12,834 nucleotides of DNA from Dehalococcoidia bacterium (lineage in GTDB: Bacteria; Chloroflexota; Dehalococcoidia; Lucifugimonadales; Lucifugimonadaceae), in NCBI GenBank assembly GCA_028278465.1, contig JANQEF010000050.1, positions 1-12,834 on the forward strand. The letters are read 5' to 3'. Position numbers and translations under genes: made by a program. The notes beneath the pieces were generated by a model that worked only from the letters and a program-made list of their open reading frames with translations, did no database searches and was not told where the DNA came from. Below, piece by piece: positions 1 through 6,508 of this stretch (the first letter of the stretch is position 1; each line of letters begins with the position of its first letter).

Positions 1-2
1 CC

Positions 3-1010
3 CTGCGCATCATGATCAACAGCAACGAGGTCGACCTCACGACGCAGCAGTACGGCGTCGAGGCGGTTGAAAAGGGTCAGCGCTATATCGAGATAGCGAA
101 GCAGGCCGGGAACAGGCTGGCCGAGGCCGAGGCGCAGATCCAGACAACGTGGAACGCCATGTACGTCGGCGACCCTGATGCGGCGCGGGCGCATGCGCAG
201 AGGCACAGCGTCCTGGCTGAGGAGCTGCGGCTGAGATCGCTCCGGCGTGTCGGTCTTGGGGTTTCATCCTCCATCGCGCAGTCTCTCGGCAACTTTGCCG
301 AAGCGAAGCGGCTGGCAGAAGAAGGGATCGAGATCGAGGGCGACTTCCAGCTCGTCGGCCGGTTGGCGAACGTCGAGCTAGAACTGGGCAACTTCGAGGC
401 CGCCGAGCCGTGGCTCGAAAGGCTGGAAACTGCGTTCCACGAGATGCCCGGGGCGCAGGAGGCTGGCGCTGTCGCAGGCCAGAGCGTGGCGGTGCTTGCA
501 CGGACCTGTGCCAGGGCGCTCAGGTGCGGGCTGACTCCGGAGTTCACTGACGAGGCGCGCAGGATCATGGATGAGCGCACCTGGAATGGGCTGACGATCC
601 CCGAAAACCCGAACCTGCAGGTGGCGCACATCGTCTTCAAGGTGCATTTCGATGACAAGGAAGGCCTGCGGGAGATCGTCGATGCGCTCACTCCACACAG
701 GAACATCTTCATCGCGCCGTTCGCGCATGTCGGCCACCTGATGGGCCTGGCGTGCTCTCACCTGGCCGACTACGCGGCGGCAGAGTCGCTGTTCGACGAG
801 GCGGTTGAGGACTGCACGAAGGCGGGTTACCGGCCTGAGCTGGCGTGGACGCTTGCCGACTACGCAGAGATGCGGCTGGAGCGCGGTGAGGGCGACGACC
901 GGGAGCGGGCGTGGGAGCTGCAGTCGCAGGCGCTGGAGATAGCGTCCGAGTTGGGGATGCAGCCGCTGGTGAAGAGGATCGTGGCAACGCGTGAGCACCG
1001 CGGCGCTTAG
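3..1010 (+). CDS. TPR-rich protein, C-terminal fragment (5' end outside window)
   Basis: The reading frame is open from the first in-frame codon at base 3, so the ATG at 12 is probably internal and the gene begins upstream of the window. The visible ~335 residues are all-helical, Ala/Glu/Leu-rich repeats of tetratricopeptide type. Examples are the segments around 'GNFAEAKRLAEEGIE' and 'LADYAAAESLFDEAVE', with small residues at the usual helix-packing positions. The C-terminus, around 'AGYRPELAWTLADYAEM', matches the end of the protein at 10791-12834 colinearly, so the two are paralogs. By analogy the missing N-terminus probably holds an AAA+ ATPase module, perhaps with a cyclase, kinase or DNA-binding domain, but none of this is visible. 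There is no C-terminal HTH, which argues against a classical LuxR/MalT layout. The protein probably acts in the cytoplasm in signalling or regulation; the specific function is unknown. Confidence 0.8.
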   Translation: MRIMINSNEVDLTTQQYGVEAVEKGQRYIEIAKQAGNRLAEAEAQIQTTWNAMYVGDPDAARAHAQRHSVLAEELRLRSLRRVGLGVSSSIAQSLGNFAEAKRLAEEGIEIEGDFQLVGRLANVELELGNFEAAEPWLERLETAFHEMPGAQEAGAVAGQSVAVLARTCARALRCGLTPEFTDEARRIMDERTWNGLTIPENPNLQVAHIVFKVHFDDKEGLREIVDALTPHRNIFIAPFAHVGHLMGLACSHLADYAAAESLFDEAVEDCTKAGYRPELAWTLADYAEMRLERGEGDDRERAWELQSQALEIASELGMQPLVKRIVATREHRGA

Positions 1011-1018
1011 TGTCGACG

Positions 1019-1055
1019 GTTCGTCCTTAAGCGATTCGCCGAACCCAAGACGAAC
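1019..1055. repeat. Inverted repeat between convergent genes, weak terminator candidate
   Basis: The 123-base gap between two convergent stop codons (1010 and 1134) contains GTTCGTC at 1019-1025 and its exact complement GACGAAC at 1049-1055. A competing shorter pairing is GGTTCG (1018-1023) with CGAACC (1040-1045). No T-run follows on either strand, so this does not look like a canonical intrinsic terminator. I see nothing else recognisable in the gap. Confidence 0.3.
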
Positions 1056-1133
1056 TCACACATGAACTCGCTGTTCCCGAGAACGAGCCATCCTCTGACC
1101 GATCCATCCTGAGGCTCGGACAGCCCTGCCCGG

Positions 1134-3752
1134 CTAATCCGGGAAGTCGACGCGGTCCATGATCCAGCTTGTGGTGGTCTCGTAGTATCCGGGGCGGATG
1201 AAGCTCGGGTACGGCGTCTGTGGCAGCAGCGGATACTCATCGAAAAACCCGGTCCGGGCGGGCAGGTAGATGTCGTTTGCCTTTTCGATTATCACTATCT
1301 GCGCGTCCGGGTTCCCAGAGCGGTCCATTGCAGCCTGCAAGTCGTCAGCGTAGTAGGCAGGGCTGACCACGAGGTTCAATCCTGCATAGAACACGATGTA
1401 AGGTGTGTCATCAATCGCCTCAACGGTTGACGTCGTATCGAACTCGAGCACGCTGCGCCACCACCGGCTTTGCATGCGCCGCAGCGAGAGGAATGGCTGC
1501 TGGGTGATCAGGTTCTGCCCGAAGTCGTCATTGACCTGTGCCGTACGGATGATCTCTTCGAACTCCGCCCAGTCTCCGTCACCGAGCGACGTCTCAATGG
1601 CCAGGTTGTAGTGTTCGGCGACGGCCCGTATCTCCTCTTCGGTAGCAACTGTGAACCGAAGGTTGAGGAGCTGGGGACTGGATGACCTGATCAACGAGTT
1701 GCCGGCGCCCAGGCTGCTGAACTTGGCGAACTTGATGTCGTCACGTTCCGCCACCACCGGGCTCGCGTACCAGATTGGCGCCCCAGCGGCCCACAGACCT
1801 ACCTGTTCGGCGTCGATCGCCGGATGGGCCTGGACGGCATCGACTATTGCGTGGAGATCGTTCGCCAGGTCGGTGTAAGTGAAATCGAACAATCTTCCTG
1901 TTGACTCACCAATCCCTCGCATGTCGTACCTGTACACCGCCAGACCGTGGCGCGCCAGGTTGTCTGCGAGCGTCGGGCCATGGCTGATCCCGTATATGAC
2001 GTCGTCTCGGCCCCCGTCACCGTTGATGTTTCGAACGATCACCACTGCCGGGTGGGGTCCTTCACCGTCCGGGATCGTCAGCGTACCGCCGATGACCCCG
2101 ATATCGGACTGGACGTTCAACTCTTCATGCGTGTACGGCCCGATCGTCTGCGTCCAAAACGAGCCCTCTTCGCCCAGGTCGATCTGTGAAAAGCTTCGGT
2201 GTTCGGAGTGAGCCAACCATATCCTCTCGCCGTCGAACTCGGCGTCGTCCGCGGCATGCGCCACTCGATAGCTGTCGAGAAGCTCTCCGTCCAGGTTGTA
2301 CTTGAGAATGGTGTTCTGGTTGTGGTCGGTTGCAGAACAGCAAGGATCGATGACCCACATCAGCTCCCCGTCGAACAGGAGAACGCTCGCGACAGTCTGT
2401 GAGGCCAGGTCGACCGTGAAGATGATCTCGCCGGACGGGCTGATCTTGTGCACCTGCCCGTTGGCACTAACACCGACCCAGGCGTTCTCGCCGTCGAACT
2501 CCAGCACATCGGGCTGCTCGCGGACATACACGGTGTGAAGCAGGTCCCCTTCTAGCGAGTAGATCCCCACGGACCACTCGTCTGGCAACCCGACCCACAG
2601 CAACCCGCCTTCGGTCTCGACCCAGTTCGCCCTTGACGGCGTTTCGATCTGCAGCACTATCTCGCCATCGGTTGTGAGCTTGCGGATGCTGGGGGCGTCG
2701 CTGCGACTCGCCCACAGGAACTCGCCGTCAAAGGCGAGGTCGCCGGGAGACGTGATGGTGAGCGCATCGAGGCGGTTGCCATCGAGGTCGAACTTGCGGA
2801 TCTGGCCTTCGCCGGCGTCAGCAATCCACAGGAACTCGCCGTCGAAGACTCTGTCGCTCACGCTGCTCCGAGCGGCCTGGAAGTCTGTGATCACATTGCC
2901 ATCCGAGTCGAACTTGGCCAAGAACTGACCGAACCCATCCGACTGGGCGAACTTGTGGTCCCCAGCGAAAAAGAGGTCGATCGGCCTGAACGACGTTGGG
3001 ATCGTGGGCCGTTGCGGCGGCAACTCGTAGCCCGGAGACGGCCGCCAGATACGCTGCGGGAGCGGATCGATCGACTCCGGCGGCACAAACTCACACTCTG
3101 GCCGCGGGTCAGGGTCGCTCACCGACAGGCCCTCGACCTCCGTTGGATCGACGATCTGCCAGTTAAATGAGTCCTGTCCCTCTGTGTCTTCGCTCAGCAG
3201 TCGTCGTCTTAGAGGCAGCACCAGCTCGTAGGTTCCGTCTTCGAACGACAGCGTCAGGTCGACGTCAGACCAGCGCTCCTCATCACTCACCCATTTCTCC
3301 GGGTCCGCAACCTCCACCGACCAGTCGAACACTCTGCCGAAGAGCACGGGCCTGAGCTCGTCGTCGACCCAGACGCCGGTTCCGTCCGTTCCGAGATCGA
3401 ACGACGGTCGCAAGCTGTTCGAGTCGACTATCGAGGTGCCGGCCAGGAACTGCGTCCAGTCCCGTACGAGCTGAGCATCGTCGACCGGCGGGGCGATGGG
3501 CTCGAGATGTGCCGGGAAGGCGCGCTCAGGGCCGACGCAGAGCAGCGACCGCGCTTCGGGTGCGATCTGCTGGAACGGCACCCTCGTGGCGGGAGGAGCC
3601 AGCGTGCCGACAGCCGTGGCGTCGATCGCCGGTGTAGGCGTTGGATCGGACTCGCCGTCGTTGCCGGAACATGCGATGACCGCGGCCACGGCCGCCAGGG
3701 CGACCGCGAGCAGCCAGGTGTGTGACCGGTCAGAGCTTTTTCGAGACAGCAC
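1134..3752 (-). CDS. Lipoprotein: N-terminal domain + beta-propeller repeats + degenerate alpha/beta hydrolase
   Basis: I place the start at the GTG at 3752 because GGAG lies 5 bases upstream and the product then opens with a compact lipoprotein signal. That signal is a basic N-region, a hydrophobic stretch and lipobox VIAC with the lipidated Cys at residue 28. The frame runs 27 codons further upstream, but that extension is unlikely. The mature protein (872-residue precursor) has a Pro/Thr linker (~35-65) and a domain (~91-220) resembling the lipoprotein at 9962-10780. Next come ~40-residue repeats carrying FDGE-x-x-W (residues ~278-533), consistent with a beta-propeller. The C-terminus (538-872) is an alpha/beta hydrolase of the EstD/COG1073 type, with GDGGRDD (578-584) and YDMRGIGESTG (609-619). 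The nucleophile elbow reads GLWAAGAPIW (652-661), with Gly where Ser is expected. The His position reads 'KAND', and the acid loop reads 'GLNLVV' without Asp. It is therefore probably a non-catalytic, membrane-anchored binding or sensing protein on the outer face of the membrane. The fold call is firm; the function is inferred. Confidence 0.85.
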   Translation of the reverse strand: MLSRKSSDRSHTWLLAVALAAVAAVIACSGNDGESDPTPTPAIDATAVGTLAPPATRVPFQQIAPEARSLLCVGPERAFPAHLEPIAPPVDDAQLVRDWTQFLAGTSIVDSNSLRPSFDLGTDGTGVWVDDELRPVLFGRVFDWSVEVADPEKWVSDEERWSDVDLTLSFEDGTYELVLPLRRRLLSEDTEGQDSFNWQIVDPTEVEGLSVSDPDPRPECEFVPPESIDPLPQRIWRPSPGYELPPQRPTIPTSFRPIDLFFAGDHKFAQSDGFGQFLAKFDSDGNVITDFQAARSSVSDRVFDGEFLWIADAGEGQIRKFDLDGNRLDALTITSPGDLAFDGEFLWASRSDAPSIRKLTTDGEIVLQIETPSRANWVETEGGLLWVGLPDEWSVGIYSLEGDLLHTVYVREQPDVLEFDGENAWVGVSANGQVHKISPSGEIIFTVDLASQTVASVLLFDGELMWVIDPCCSATDHNQNTILKYNLDGELLDSYRVAHAADDAEFDGERIWLAHSEHRSFSQIDLGEEGSFWTQTIGPYTHEELNVQSDIGVIGGTLTIPDGEGPHPAVVIVRNINGDGGRDDVIYGISHGPTLADNLARHGLAVYRYDMRGIGESTGRLFDFTYTDLANDLHAIVDAVQAHPAIDAEQVGLWAAGAPIWYASPVVAERDDIKFAKFSSLGAGNSLIRSSSPQLLNLRFTVATEEEIRAVAEHYNLAIETSLGDGDWAEFEEIIRTAQVNDDFGQNLITQQPFLSLRRMQSRWWRSVLEFDTTSTVEAIDDTPYIVFYAGLNLVVSPAYYADDLQAAMDRSGNPDAQIVIIEKANDIYLPARTGFFDEYPLLPQTPYPSFIRPGYYETTTSWIMDRVDFPD
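2154..2933 (-). repeat. Tandem FDGE-x-x-W propeller repeats within the lipoprotein gene
   Basis: This part of the lipoprotein gene encodes at least five units containing F-D-G-E, at residues ~303, 341, 419, 460 and 506 of the GTG-start protein. They alternate with strands of the type 'KFDLDGN' and 'KYNLDGE'. The repetition shows in the DNA: an identical 18-base stretch (CCACAGGAACTCGCCGTC on the + strand) occurs at 2712-2729 and 2826-2843, exactly 114 bases (38 codons) apart. This suggests growth by duplication of a blade. The blade number (about six) is an estimate. Confidence 0.7.
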
Positions 3753-3757
3753 GGCGG

Positions 3758-3761
3758 CTCC
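3758..3761 (-). promoter_or_regulatory. Shine-Dalgarno GGAG fixing the GTG start at 3752
   Basis: On the minus strand GGAG is followed by a 5-base spacer and then GTG. It decides the lipoprotein start in favour of a 28-residue signal peptide ending in the lipobox Cys, against the ATG 27 codons upstream. Confidence 0.65.
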
Positions 3762-3824
3762 GGTCGTCGTGGATGTCGGTATCTTCGGCGTCACAGGCAA
3801 GATACTGCCGGTTGCCGAAAGTCG

Positions 3825-3845
3825 CCACATCACAGATTCCTGTTA
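3825..3845 (-). promoter_or_regulatory. Putative operator, copy 1 (TAACAGGAATCTGTGA)
   Basis: Read on the minus strand, this element contains TAACAGGAATCTGTGATG, with the dyad ACAG-N4-CTGT. It lies about 75-95 bases upstream of the GTG start at 3752, in a promoter-like position. Copy 2 lies 66 bases further upstream, and a third version lies upstream of the other lipoprotein gene at 9880-9897. The regulator is not identified. A half-site-like CCTGTGACG also occurs closer to the gene, around 3790-3798 on the minus strand. Confidence 0.45.
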
Positions 3846-3890
3846 TTCCCGAGTGACCGACTTGTCGCTGGCCAGCACCTGGACGTAACA

Positions 3891-3911
3891 CCGCATGGCG
3901 GATTCCTGTTA
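3891..3911 (-). promoter_or_regulatory. Putative operator, copy 2 (TAACAGGAATCCGCC)
   Basis: On the minus strand this reads TAACAGGAATCCGCCATG. It shares an uninterrupted TAACAGGAATC with copy 1 and matches it at 17 of 21 positions. The right half of the dyad has decayed (CCGCC instead of CTGTG). It lies between the divergent lipoprotein and SnoaL-like genes and could serve either. Confidence 0.4.
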
Positions 3912-3994
3912 CTACGTGCGCATACGCGACGCCGCGAATCCCAGCATCGGGTGATGCGGCATCGTCAATCGGCAGATAAAACGGTGCCAGAACG

Positions 3995-4594
3995 ATGTTT
4001 CCAGTACCGAAAGCCACACCATCGCGTCCCAACAGCCACCTCCAAAGCGGGGACGCGTCACCGCCCGGGCCGCCAAGCCATGCACTGGCGGCCCGGGCAA
4101 ACAGTGCGTCCGGCGATGAGCCGCCGAGTGTCGGGAGCGCATTCGCTGGCGCAGCGCGGGGCTCGGGCAAGTCGACGGAATCCCGCTCCAACCGAGACAT
4201 TCTCGTTCGTGCTCACTACGAGATCTTCGAGAAGGGAAACCTCGACTTCGTGGACGAGGTGTTCGCAGAGAGCTACGTGGTCCACGGTGTGACCGGCGAC
4301 CGGGTCGGCAGGGAGCAGGTCAAGGAGACGGCAGCCTCGATAAAAGAGTCGTTCCCTGACCTGCGAGTGGAGCTCAAGAGCGTGGTCGCCGAGGGCGACC
4401 TGGTGGCGTGGCAGAGAGACTCGCACGGCACTCACACGAAGCAGCACGCCGGAGTGGCGCCGAGCGGCCAGTTCGTGTCATGGCAGACGTTCGTGATCTC
4501 ACGGTTCGAGAACGGCAGGATCGTCGAGGAGTCGGGCGCCACCAACGTTGCCAGCGCCCTCATGGCAGCGCACCACCGCGGTTCACAGAGCTAG
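3995..4594 (+). CDS. SnoaL-like ester-cyclase-family protein (start uncertain)
   Basis: Residues ~66-190 match the SnoaL-like polyketide cyclase/ester cyclase family, a small cone-shaped alpha+beta-barrel fold. The visible run is 'RAHYEIFEKGNLDFVDEVF', then 'YVVHGVTGDRVGREQVKE', 'SFPDLRVELKSVVAEGDLVAW' and 'FVISRFENGRIVEE'. The only ATG in frame is at 3995. It gives a 199-residue product whose first ~60 residues are Pro/Ala/Ser-rich, unlike the family, and it has no clear ribosome-binding site. Family members usually start at about 'MSTES...'; here the codon at that place (4169-4171) is AAG, one base from ATG. The family motif E-x-W-x-x-x-D reads E-E-S-G-A-T-N (Asn184 at the Asp position), so catalysis as in SnoaL is doubtful. 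The stop overlaps that of the convergent GH15 gene. The substrate is unknown. Confidence 0.75.
   Translation: MFPVPKATPSRPNSHLQSGDASPPGPPSHALAARANSASGDEPPSVGSAFAGAARGSGKSTESRSNRDILVRAHYEIFEKGNLDFVDEVFAESYVVHGVTGDRVGREQVKETAASIKESFPDLRVELKSVVAEGDLVAWQRDSHGTHTKQHAGVAPSGQFVSWQTFVISRFENGRIVEESGATNVASALMAAHHRGSQS
4063..4098. repeat. Perfect 13-bp GC-rich inverted repeat with 10-base loop
   Basis: GCCCGGGCCGCCA (4063-4075) is followed by a 10-base loop and its exact reverse complement TGGCGGCCCGGGC (4086-4098). No T-tract follows on either strand, so it is not a standard intrinsic terminator. It lies inside the Pro/Ala/Ser-rich N-terminal extension of the SnoaL-like reading frame, upstream of the conserved domain. 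It would form a very stable mRNA hairpin there. Confidence 0.75.
4591..4594. other. Shared CTAG: interlocking stop codons of convergent genes
   Basis: The palindrome CTAG supplies TAG for the + strand SnoaL-like gene (4592-4594) and TAG for the - strand GH15 gene (complement of 4591-4593). The coding regions thus overlap tail to tail by 4 bases, leaving no room for a terminator between them. Confidence 0.9.
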
Positions 4595-6462
4595 ACGCCC
4601 GAGCCCAGCGCCCGGTCGAGGTCGAACGCAGCGCTGATCAGCGAAACGTGGGTGAAGGCCTGCGGGAAGTTGCCAAGCGCCTCGCCCACCGGCCCGACCT
4701 CTTCGGCGTACAGCCCCAGGTGGTTTGCATAGCCCAGCATCCGCTCGAAGATCAGCCGCGCCTTGTCCAGTCTCGCCGGCTCAAAGCGGCCGGCGCGTGT
4801 CAGCGACTCCACGAGCCAGAAGGTGCACATGCTGAATGCGCCTTCCTCGCCGTCCAGCCCGTCGTCCGTGTGCTCGAGGTTGTAGCGGTAGACGAGGCTG
4901 TTTGAGAGCAGGCCACCGGCGTGCGGAGGGCGCATCGCGGCGTCAAGCGTGCTCAGCATGCGCGGGTCGGTTGGTGAGATGAAGAACAGGAACGGCATCG
5001 CCAGGATCGATGCGTCCAGCGTGGAAGAGCCGTACGACTGGACAAACGAACCGATCTCGGGGTTCCAGCCTTCCCTCATGATCTCCTGGTATATCTCGTT
5101 CTGGGTCTCTTCCCAGGACTCGCGGTTCATCGGGAAGCCACGGTCCGTGCCAAGCCGGATCGCCCTGTTCACGGCCACCCAGCACATCACCTTCGAGTAG
5201 ACGAAGTGCTGGCGCCCGCTGCGTACCTCCCAGATGCCGTCGTCCATCTCGCGCCAGTTGTCGCAGACCCAGTCGACCATCTCGGCCAGGTGCACCCAGA
5301 AGTCATAGGAGATCGGGCTGACGTCACGGTTGTAGATGTAGACCGAGTCCATCAGCTCGCCGTAGATGTCGAGCTGGAGCTGGTGGGTTGCGTCGTTGCC
5401 GACACGCACCGGTTTCGAGTCCCTGTATCCGTCCAGGTGATCGAGTTCGAACTCCGTATCGACCCGACCGCCGCTGAGTGTGTACATCAGGGACAGGTCG
5501 CCCGGCGAATTCGCCTCTTCGCACCGCTTCTGGATCCACTGCATGAACCGGCTGGCTTCTTCGTTGAACCCGAGACGCAGGAAGGCGTAGATGGTGAAAG
5601 AGGCGTCCCTGATCCACGAGTAGCGATAGTCCCAGTTCCGTTCGCCGCCTATGAACTCGGGAAGGCTGGTCGTTGGCGCAGCGACGATGGCGCCTGTGGG
5701 CGCATGTGTCAGCAGCTTGAGTGTGAGCGCCGAGCGGTGGACCATCTCCCGCCAGCGGCCTGTGTAGGACGACTGCGACAGCCAGTTCCGCCAGTAGTCG
5801 ATCGTCTCCTTCATCAGCGAGTCGTCGATCAGGTAGAACAGCGACTCGACACTGTCCGTTGGCGGGTTGAGATCGCCCATGACGAATATCTGCCGCTCGC
5901 CCTCACGGCACTCGAACTCCGCCGTCGCCCTGCCGTCGTTGATGCTAGTGGGGATGTCTGACACGATGCCGATCGCCTGGGCGTCTGATGTGAAGACGAT
6001 CGATTCTCGAACGCTGCTCGAGATCGGGTCGAACTTCCGTGTCACCTGCGCCTCGGGCTTCTGCCTGGCGTAGTCGAATTCGGGCGCGCACTCCATGCGG
6101 AGCTTGAGCGAGCCGCGGATGCCGGTCACGCGCCGCACCACCGCTGTGCGCGTCCGGCCTCTCGCCGGGTCGTAGACCGGCATGAAGTCGACCAGCTCCG
6201 CCACGCCGTCATTCGACACGAAGCGGGTCACAAGCACGTTGGTCTCCGGCAGGTAGTACTGCTTCGAGATAACGTCGTCCTCTACCGGCGTGACGGAGAA
6301 GTGGCCGCCGCGCTCGGAGTCGAGGATCGACGCGAAGACGCTGGGAGAGTCGAAGTCCGGCGCGCAGAGCCAGTCGATGCGCCCTCGCAGGTCGACCAAC
6401 GCGGCGGTCCGAAGGTTGCCGATCACGCCGTGGCTTTCTATCGACTGATAGTCAGAGCTCAA
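4591..6462 (-). CDS. Glycoside hydrolase family 15 protein (glucoamylase/trehalase type)
   Basis: This 623-residue protein is full length for bacterial GH15 enzymes, which release glucose from alpha-glucans or, in actinobacterial relatives, from trehalose. The N-terminal beta-sandwich opens with 'IESHGVIGNLRTAALVDLRG' followed by 'IDWLCAPDFDSPSVFASILD'. The (alpha/alpha)6 barrel carries 'GGERNWDYRYSWIRDA' (272-287). The general-acid motif is 'GIWEVRSGRQHFVYSKVMCW' (Glu412), and the C-terminal base motif is 'GLYAEEVGP' (Glu587/588), followed by 'GNFPQAFTHVSLI'. No signal peptide is seen, so it is probably cytoplasmic. The start is a TTG at 6462, supported by AGGAG 6 bases upstream. It lies 46 bases downstream of the universal stress protein gene on the same strand, so co-transcription is likely. 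The exact substrate (trehalose, maltodextrin or glycogen) cannot be read from sequence. Confidence 0.93.
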   Translation of the reverse strand: MSSDYQSIESHGVIGNLRTAALVDLRGRIDWLCAPDFDSPSVFASILDSERGGHFSVTPVEDDVISKQYYLPETNVLVTRFVSNDGVAELVDFMPVYDPARGRTRTAVVRRVTGIRGSLKLRMECAPEFDYARQKPEAQVTRKFDPISSSVRESIVFTSDAQAIGIVSDIPTSINDGRATAEFECREGERQIFVMGDLNPPTDSVESLFYLIDDSLMKETIDYWRNWLSQSSYTGRWREMVHRSALTLKLLTHAPTGAIVAAPTTSLPEFIGGERNWDYRYSWIRDASFTIYAFLRLGFNEEASRFMQWIQKRCEEANSPGDLSLMYTLSGGRVDTEFELDHLDGYRDSKPVRVGNDATHQLQLDIYGELMDSVYIYNRDVSPISYDFWVHLAEMVDWVCDNWREMDDGIWEVRSGRQHFVYSKVMCWVAVNRAIRLGTDRGFPMNRESWEETQNEIYQEIMREGWNPEIGSFVQSYGSSTLDASILAMPFLFFISPTDPRMLSTLDAAMRPPHAGGLLSNSLVYRYNLEHTDDGLDGEEGAFSMCTFWLVESLTRAGRFEPARLDKARLIFERMLGYANHLGLYAEEVGPVGEALGNFPQAFTHVSLISAAFDLDRALGSGV

Positions 6463-6468
6463 GTTCTT

Positions 6469-6473
6469 CTCCT
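6469..6473 (-). promoter_or_regulatory. Shine-Dalgarno AGGAG for the TTG start at 6462
   Basis: The minus strand reads AGGAG-AAGAAC-TTG, an ideal 6-base spacer. It supports initiation at TTG; the product then begins just before the conserved 'IESHGVIG' motif of GH15 proteins. Confidence 0.75.
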
Positions 6474-6508
6474 GCGTTCGAGATGCGATGACCCGTTGCG
6501 ATAGCAGG

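Larger units (their letters stand above)
3753..4168. other. Divergent intergenic/leader region
   Basis: This is the stretch between the lipoprotein start (3752) and the conserved part of the SnoaL-like gene. It holds the two operator-like copies (3825-3911), a small GCATC-GGGT-GATGC hairpin near 3943-3956 and the strong GC hairpin at 4063-4098. The minus-strand reading frame at 3730-4200 has no recognisable domain and overlaps the lipoprotein signal region, so I do not call it a gene. I see no clear sigma70-type promoter. Confidence 0.5.

Noticed and set aside
3753..3833. 27-codon N-terminal extension of the large lipoprotein starting at ATG 3833
   Set aside because: The GTG at 3752 has a well-spaced GGAG and yields a normal lipoprotein signal; the extension would bury the signal behind a Thr-rich tail.
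3825..3911. Repeats as mobile-element ends or a CRISPR fragment
   Set aside because: There are only two degenerate copies 66 bases apart in the same orientation, with no target-site duplication, transposase or regular spacer array.
4063..4098. Intrinsic transcription terminator
   Set aside because: The stem is strong but no T-tract follows on either strand, and the position is upstream of a gene rather than after one.
3730..4200. Minus-strand open frame of 156 codons between the lipoprotein and SnoaL-like genes
   Set aside because: It has no recognisable domain, overlaps the lipoprotein signal-peptide region and the hairpin, and its composition looks like out-of-frame GC-rich DNA.
4169..4594. 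Calling the SnoaL-like gene a pseudogene
   Set aside because: Only the start is doubtful; the domain is uninterrupted to its stop codon, and an in-frame ATG exists upstream.
5206..5961. Long plus-strand open frame (251 codons) opposite the GH15 gene
   Set aside because: It is antisense to strongly conserved GH15 motifs, and its Val/Asp/Arg-rich composition is typical of a shadow frame.
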